From: Phycisphaerales bacterium UBA4658
GTDB taxonomy: Bacteria > Planctomycetota > Phycisphaerae > Phycisphaerales > UBA1924
Assembly: GCA_002405485.1 (NCBI GenBank)
Contig: DHLW01000024.1
Coordinates: 583 to 10,742 of the forward strand
Reading direction: 5' to 3'
DNA: 10,160 nucleotides
This document shows positions 8,380 through 10,160 of this stretch, in pieces (positions within the stretch are counted from its first letter, which is position 1; every line of letters starts with the position of its first letter). The position numbers and the translations under genes are program-made. The notes under the pieces were generated by a model that saw only the letters and a program-made list of their open reading frames with translations, was not told the DNA's origin and ran no database searches.

Positions 8380-8455
8380 GAGGCAACGCCCCGCCGGATC
8401 GCGACTCGGCGCCCCTGTGCGCCCGCCCCTGCGCAAGCCCGCCCCGCCGCCCGTG

Positions 8456-8461
8456 TACCAT
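8456..8461 (+). promoter_or_regulatory. Possible -10 box of the Fur-family gene
   Basis: TACCAT fits TAnnnT and ends five bases before the ATG at 8467. The expected transcription start would fall on or beside the start codon. There is no purine-rich ribosome binding site upstream, so a leaderless mRNA is plausible. No clear -35 is visible in the C-rich stretch upstream. Confidence 0.3.
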
Positions 8462-8466
8462 CGTCC

Positions 8467-8943
8467 ATGCCCGCTTCCGACGATCTCGAGCATCTGTCGA
8501 TCATCGAGCCGCTGTGCGCAGTCTTTCGTCGCAAGCTCAAGCAGGTCGGGCTCAAGTACACCCCGGAGCGAGCTCAGATCCTTGACGCCATCATCCGCCG
8601 CGATGGCGAGGCCCCAGGCGTCTTCCAGGCCGACGAGCTCCTCGCCGCCATGCGATCCGCCGGGTTCCGCGTCAGCAAGGCGACCATCTACCGGACCATC
8701 AAGCTCCTCGCCGAATCCGGCATCATTCAGCAGGTGCTCTTTGACGCCGAGACCTCGCACTACCAGCTCGCCTACGGCAAGAGCGCCTCAGCCCTGCTCG
8801 TGAACGTGGACACGCAGGAGATCATCCCCGTCGAGCTGCCCGAACTCGCCGCCGTCCGAGATCGCATCTGCCGCGAGCACAACCTGCTCCCAGAGGGCCA
8901 TCGACTGGTGATCTACGCCAGGTCACGCCCGCGCCCGTCGTAA
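8467..8943 (+). CDS. Fur-family regulator lacking canonical metal site
   Basis: This 158-residue protein is a Fur-family DNA-binding regulator. The N-terminal winged helix is well preserved: GLKYTPERAQILDAI at 28-42, ADELLAAMRSAGFRVS at 55-70 and the recognition-helix block KATIYRTIKLLAESGII at 71-87. The C-terminal dimerisation domain follows the usual pattern (SHYQLA, then a strand, EIIPVE, and GHRLVIY at 144-150). Aligned by eye to E. coli Fur, the metal ligands are largely gone: HHDHLIC reads as SASALLV (106-112), both Cys of CxxC are absent, the Glu of VIEF is P121, His33 is V52, and only H145 appears kept. The regulator may therefore respond to something other than a metal, or act constitutively. 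It is divergent from the GT-C-like gene, with 101 bases between starts, and may control that unit. Its 3' end converges on the ExbD pair. Confidence 0.88.
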   Translation: MPASDDLEHLSIIEPLCAVFRRKLKQVGLKYTPERAQILDAIIRRDGEAPGVFQADELLAAMRSAGFRVSKATIYRTIKLLAESGIIQQVLFDAETSHYQLAYGKSASALLVNVDTQEIIPVELPELAAVRDRICREHNLLPEGHRLVIYARSRPRPS

Positions 8944-8970
8944 ACCCACCGCCATGGGCAGCACGCCGCG

Positions 8971-8989
8971 GCGACACCGGTTCCGTCGC
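8971..8989. terminator. Weak hairpin between convergent fur and exbD genes
   Basis: GCGAC (8971-8975) pairs with GTCGC (8985-8989) around a 9-base loop within the 47-base gap between two converging stop codons. Just before it is the self-complementary CGCCGCGGCG (8964-8973). A two-way terminator would be expected here, but the stem is short and there is no T-run. Confidence 0.22.
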
Positions 8990-8990
8990 G

Positions 8991-9530
8991 TCATCCCGAC
9001 ACGCCGTATCCGACTTTGGTGATCCCCTTGGCTTCGCACGCCGCGTGCACCCGCACGATGTCCTTGTACGGCACCGAGCGCGTCGGCTTGATGAGCACCT
9101 GGATCTTCGTCGTCGCCTCGCCATCGGGAAAAGACCCGATCCGCTCCTCAAACTGCTCCACGCTCACCCGCGAGAAGCCCAGGAAGCTCACCACCGTCCG
9201 CGACGTCGCCGGATCCACGTCCAGCATCACTTCCATGCGCGTCGGCGGCGGCGCCAGCGGGTCGTTGGGCGCGTTCACTGTGCTCCCACGACCGGCCTGG
9301 AACGGAATCGCCGCACGCAGAAACCACTCGCTCCCCAGAAACGCCGCCGTCGCCATGAAGAAGATCAGGATGACCAGCACGATGTCCACCATCGGCGTCA
9401 TGTTCGGACCAAAGTGCAGCGAGTGCATGTCCAGCGCGCTCCGCTTGCGAAACCCCCGCCGCGGCCCGCGACGCCGCGGCGAAGCGTCCGCCGACGCACC
9501 GCCCGCAGGTGTTGACCACGCCTCGCTCAT
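8991..9530 (-). CDS. ExbD/TolR family protein (second copy)
   Basis: This 179-residue protein is an ExbD/TolR stator subunit of an inner-membrane proton-motive-force transducer that works with an ExbB/TolQ channel. A basic, disordered cytoplasmic N-terminus (RRRGPRRGFRKR at 19-30) is followed by NMTPMVDIVLVILIFFMA. D49 is the conserved membrane aspartate needed for proton flow in the family, within the single helix at about 47-68. The remainder is the periplasmic domain, ending with the typical block IQVLIKPTRSVPYKDIVRVH and a short GITKVGYG strand. The N-terminus is longer than in classical ExbD. The start is fixed by a 4-bp ATGA overlap with the other ExbD gene, so the two are made as a coupled pair; tandem, unequal ExbD copies are common in planctomycetes. 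The energised outer-membrane partner is not in the window. Confidence 0.92.
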   Translation of the reverse strand: MSEAWSTPAGGASADASPRRRGPRRGFRKRSALDMHSLHFGPNMTPMVDIVLVILIFFMATAAFLGSEWFLRAAIPFQAGRGSTVNAPNDPLAPPPTRMEVMLDVDPATSRTVVSFLGFSRVSVEQFEERIGSFPDGEATTKIQVLIKPTRSVPYKDIVRVHAACEAKGITKVGYGVSG

Positions 9531-9985
9531 GAGTTCCGCTCCGTCGCCACACGCACGCTCCGTGCCCCCCCCAGCCCCACTGCCCGCAGCACCGGCTCAA
9601 TCGACCCGAACGGCAGCTCCCGATCCGCACGCACCTGCACCGACGCGTCCGGACTCGTCGCCAGCTTCCCACGCACCGCGGCTTCCAGGTCCTTGGGAAA
9701 GTTCGTGAGCTTTCCATCCACCTGCACCCTCACCCCATACGCGCTCCAGCCCGTCTGCCCGTCCTCTGGTCCCGCTCGCACCACCGTCACCACCAGCGGC
9801 GCCGAGGACTGCTCCTTCTGGCCAATCCCCGCTGTCGGCAGATTCACCGGCAGCCCCCGATCCGTCGCCAGCTTGCCGACGATCAGAAAGAAGATGATCA
9901 GACACATCACCACGTCGATGAGCGGAGTGACGTTCACGGCCTCGGCGCCGGAGCTCGATGAATGACTCAGCCGACGAATCCGCAC
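9527..9985 (-). CDS. ExbD/TolR family protein (first copy)
   Basis: This 152-residue protein is also an ExbD/TolR subunit. A short cytoplasmic N-terminus leads to VNVTPLIDVVMCLIIFFLIV, with the conserved membrane aspartate at D24. The motif DRGLPVNLPTA after the helix is typical of the family, and the periplasmic domain contains VQVRADRELPFGSIEPVLRAV, the usual ExbD C-terminal block. It differs clearly from its neighbour in the periplasmic domain, so the pair may form a heterodimer; that is inference. It starts at GTG, supported by GGAGG nine bases upstream, and its stop overlaps the start of the next ExbD. ExbB/MotA-TolQ is expected upstream, beyond the right edge. Confidence 0.92.
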   Translation of the reverse strand: MRIRRLSHSSSSGAEAVNVTPLIDVVMCLIIFFLIVGKLATDRGLPVNLPTAGIGQKEQSSAPLVVTVVRAGPEDGQTGWSAYGVRVQVDGKLTNFPKDLEAAVRGKLATSPDASVQVRADRELPFGSIEPVLRAVGLGGARSVRVATERNS

Positions 9986-9994
9986 GCCCGTGTG

Positions 9995-9999
9995 CCTCC
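9995..9999 (-). promoter_or_regulatory. Ribosome binding site for the GTG-started exbD
   Basis: The minus strand reads GGAGG nine bases before the GTG at 9985. It is the strongest Shine-Dalgarno sequence in the window and decides the non-ATG start, since no upstream ATG fits the family N-terminus. Confidence 0.6.
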
Positions 10000-10114
10000 G
10001 CTGCCCTCACCCTACCCCACTCCGAGCCCAAACCCCGTCTGTCATGCCAGTCTCACACCCGTCTCGCAGCGGTCACCGCGGCGCCGGCGCCGGTCGCCCG
10101 CCCGCCCCAGCCGT

Positions 10115-10149
10115 CCCCGTACCCCCTGACCCACCCCCCGACCCACCCC
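10115..10149 (-). repeat. G-run tract with a 12-bp-spaced direct repeat
   Basis: On the plus strand GACCCACCCC occurs at 10128-10137 and 10140-10149. On the minus strand the tract gives consecutive runs of three to six G separated by one to three bases, enough for a G-quadruplex; more G-runs follow to about 10097. One minus-strand frame is open from the window edge to a TGA at 10073-10075 and would encode a Gly/Ser/Thr/Ala/Pro-rich tail (GGSGGGSGGTGTAGAGG and so on). That could be the end of the expected exbB-like gene. The other two frames stop at 10053-10055 and 10042-10044, so the coding frame is undecided. Confidence 0.45.
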
Positions 10150-10160
10150 GCGACGCCGCG

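Noticed and set aside
6047..8380. 777-residue plus-strand reading frame across the GT-C-like gene
   Set aside because: Its product is Arg/His/Pro/Gln-rich with no recognisable domain, and it is the antisense of a well-formed membrane protein. Such long mirror frames arise from high GC at third codon positions.
8366..8461. 32-residue N-terminal extension of the GT-C-like protein
   Set aside because: It is hydrophilic, Gly/Arg-rich, fills the divergent promoter region and is not needed for the first membrane helix.
7435..8466. N-terminal extension of the Fur-family frame by 344 residues
   Set aside because: The extension is Pro/Ala/Ser/Arg-rich and antisense to the GT-C-like gene; the Fur family begins close to the ATG at 8467.
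1..10160. CRISPR array, insertion sequence, tRNA or rRNA genes, defence genes
   Set aside because: No spaced repeat array, transposase motif, terminal inverted repeats, cloverleaf or rRNA-like stretch was seen on either strand.

Overview
The window is very GC-rich, densely packed and mostly coded on the minus strand. Its gene set points to a planctomycete, probably of the Phycisphaerae type. The markers are a DUF1800/DUF1501 pair with a Tat signal on the DUF1501 protein, two ExbD genes in tandem, and a large GT-C membrane protein of a kind common in that phylum. The assignment is inference from gene content; no rRNA or other phylogenetic marker is present.

Layout from left to right. Positions 1-178 hold no gene, only a GC-rich hairpin just beyond the DUF1501 stop. 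Positions 179-3019 (minus) carry a two-gene unit: DUF1800 first, then a strong hairpin in the 66-bp gap, then the Tat-exported DUF1501 protein. Positions 3020-3203 are the upstream region of that unit and also the end of the next one. Positions 3204-8365 (minus) form a second unit: a GT-C-like membrane glycosyltransferase, then a flippase-like (UPF0104/LPG-synthase TM) membrane protein whose start overlaps the previous stop as ATGA, then glutamine-dependent NAD+ synthetase (nadE) 39 bp later. A Fur-family regulator (8467-8943, plus) diverges from this unit across a 101-bp gap. Two ExbD/TolR genes (8991-9985, minus, ATGA overlap) converge on fur. Positions 9986-10160 hold no complete gene but carry a very G-rich minus-strand tract that may encode the low-complexity tail of an upstream gene, with ExbB expected there.

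How the genes may work together. The GT-C protein and the flippase-like protein are translationally coupled and probably act in one envelope step, such as glycan or lipid-linked sugar handling; the substrate cannot be read from the sequence. The two ExbD proteins are stator parts of a proton-motive-force transducer (TonB/Tol-like) whose ExbB partner should lie just right of the window. The DUF1800/DUF1501 pair is a recurring planctomycete pair of unknown function.

The most noteworthy observation is that the Fur-family protein keeps the winged-helix domain, but by eye its dimerisation domain has lost nearly all metal-binding residues (the HHDH motif, the CxxC pair, and the conserved Glu and N-terminal His). 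It may be a metal-independent regulator. I found no clear new defence system, CRISPR array, mobile element or RNA gene.
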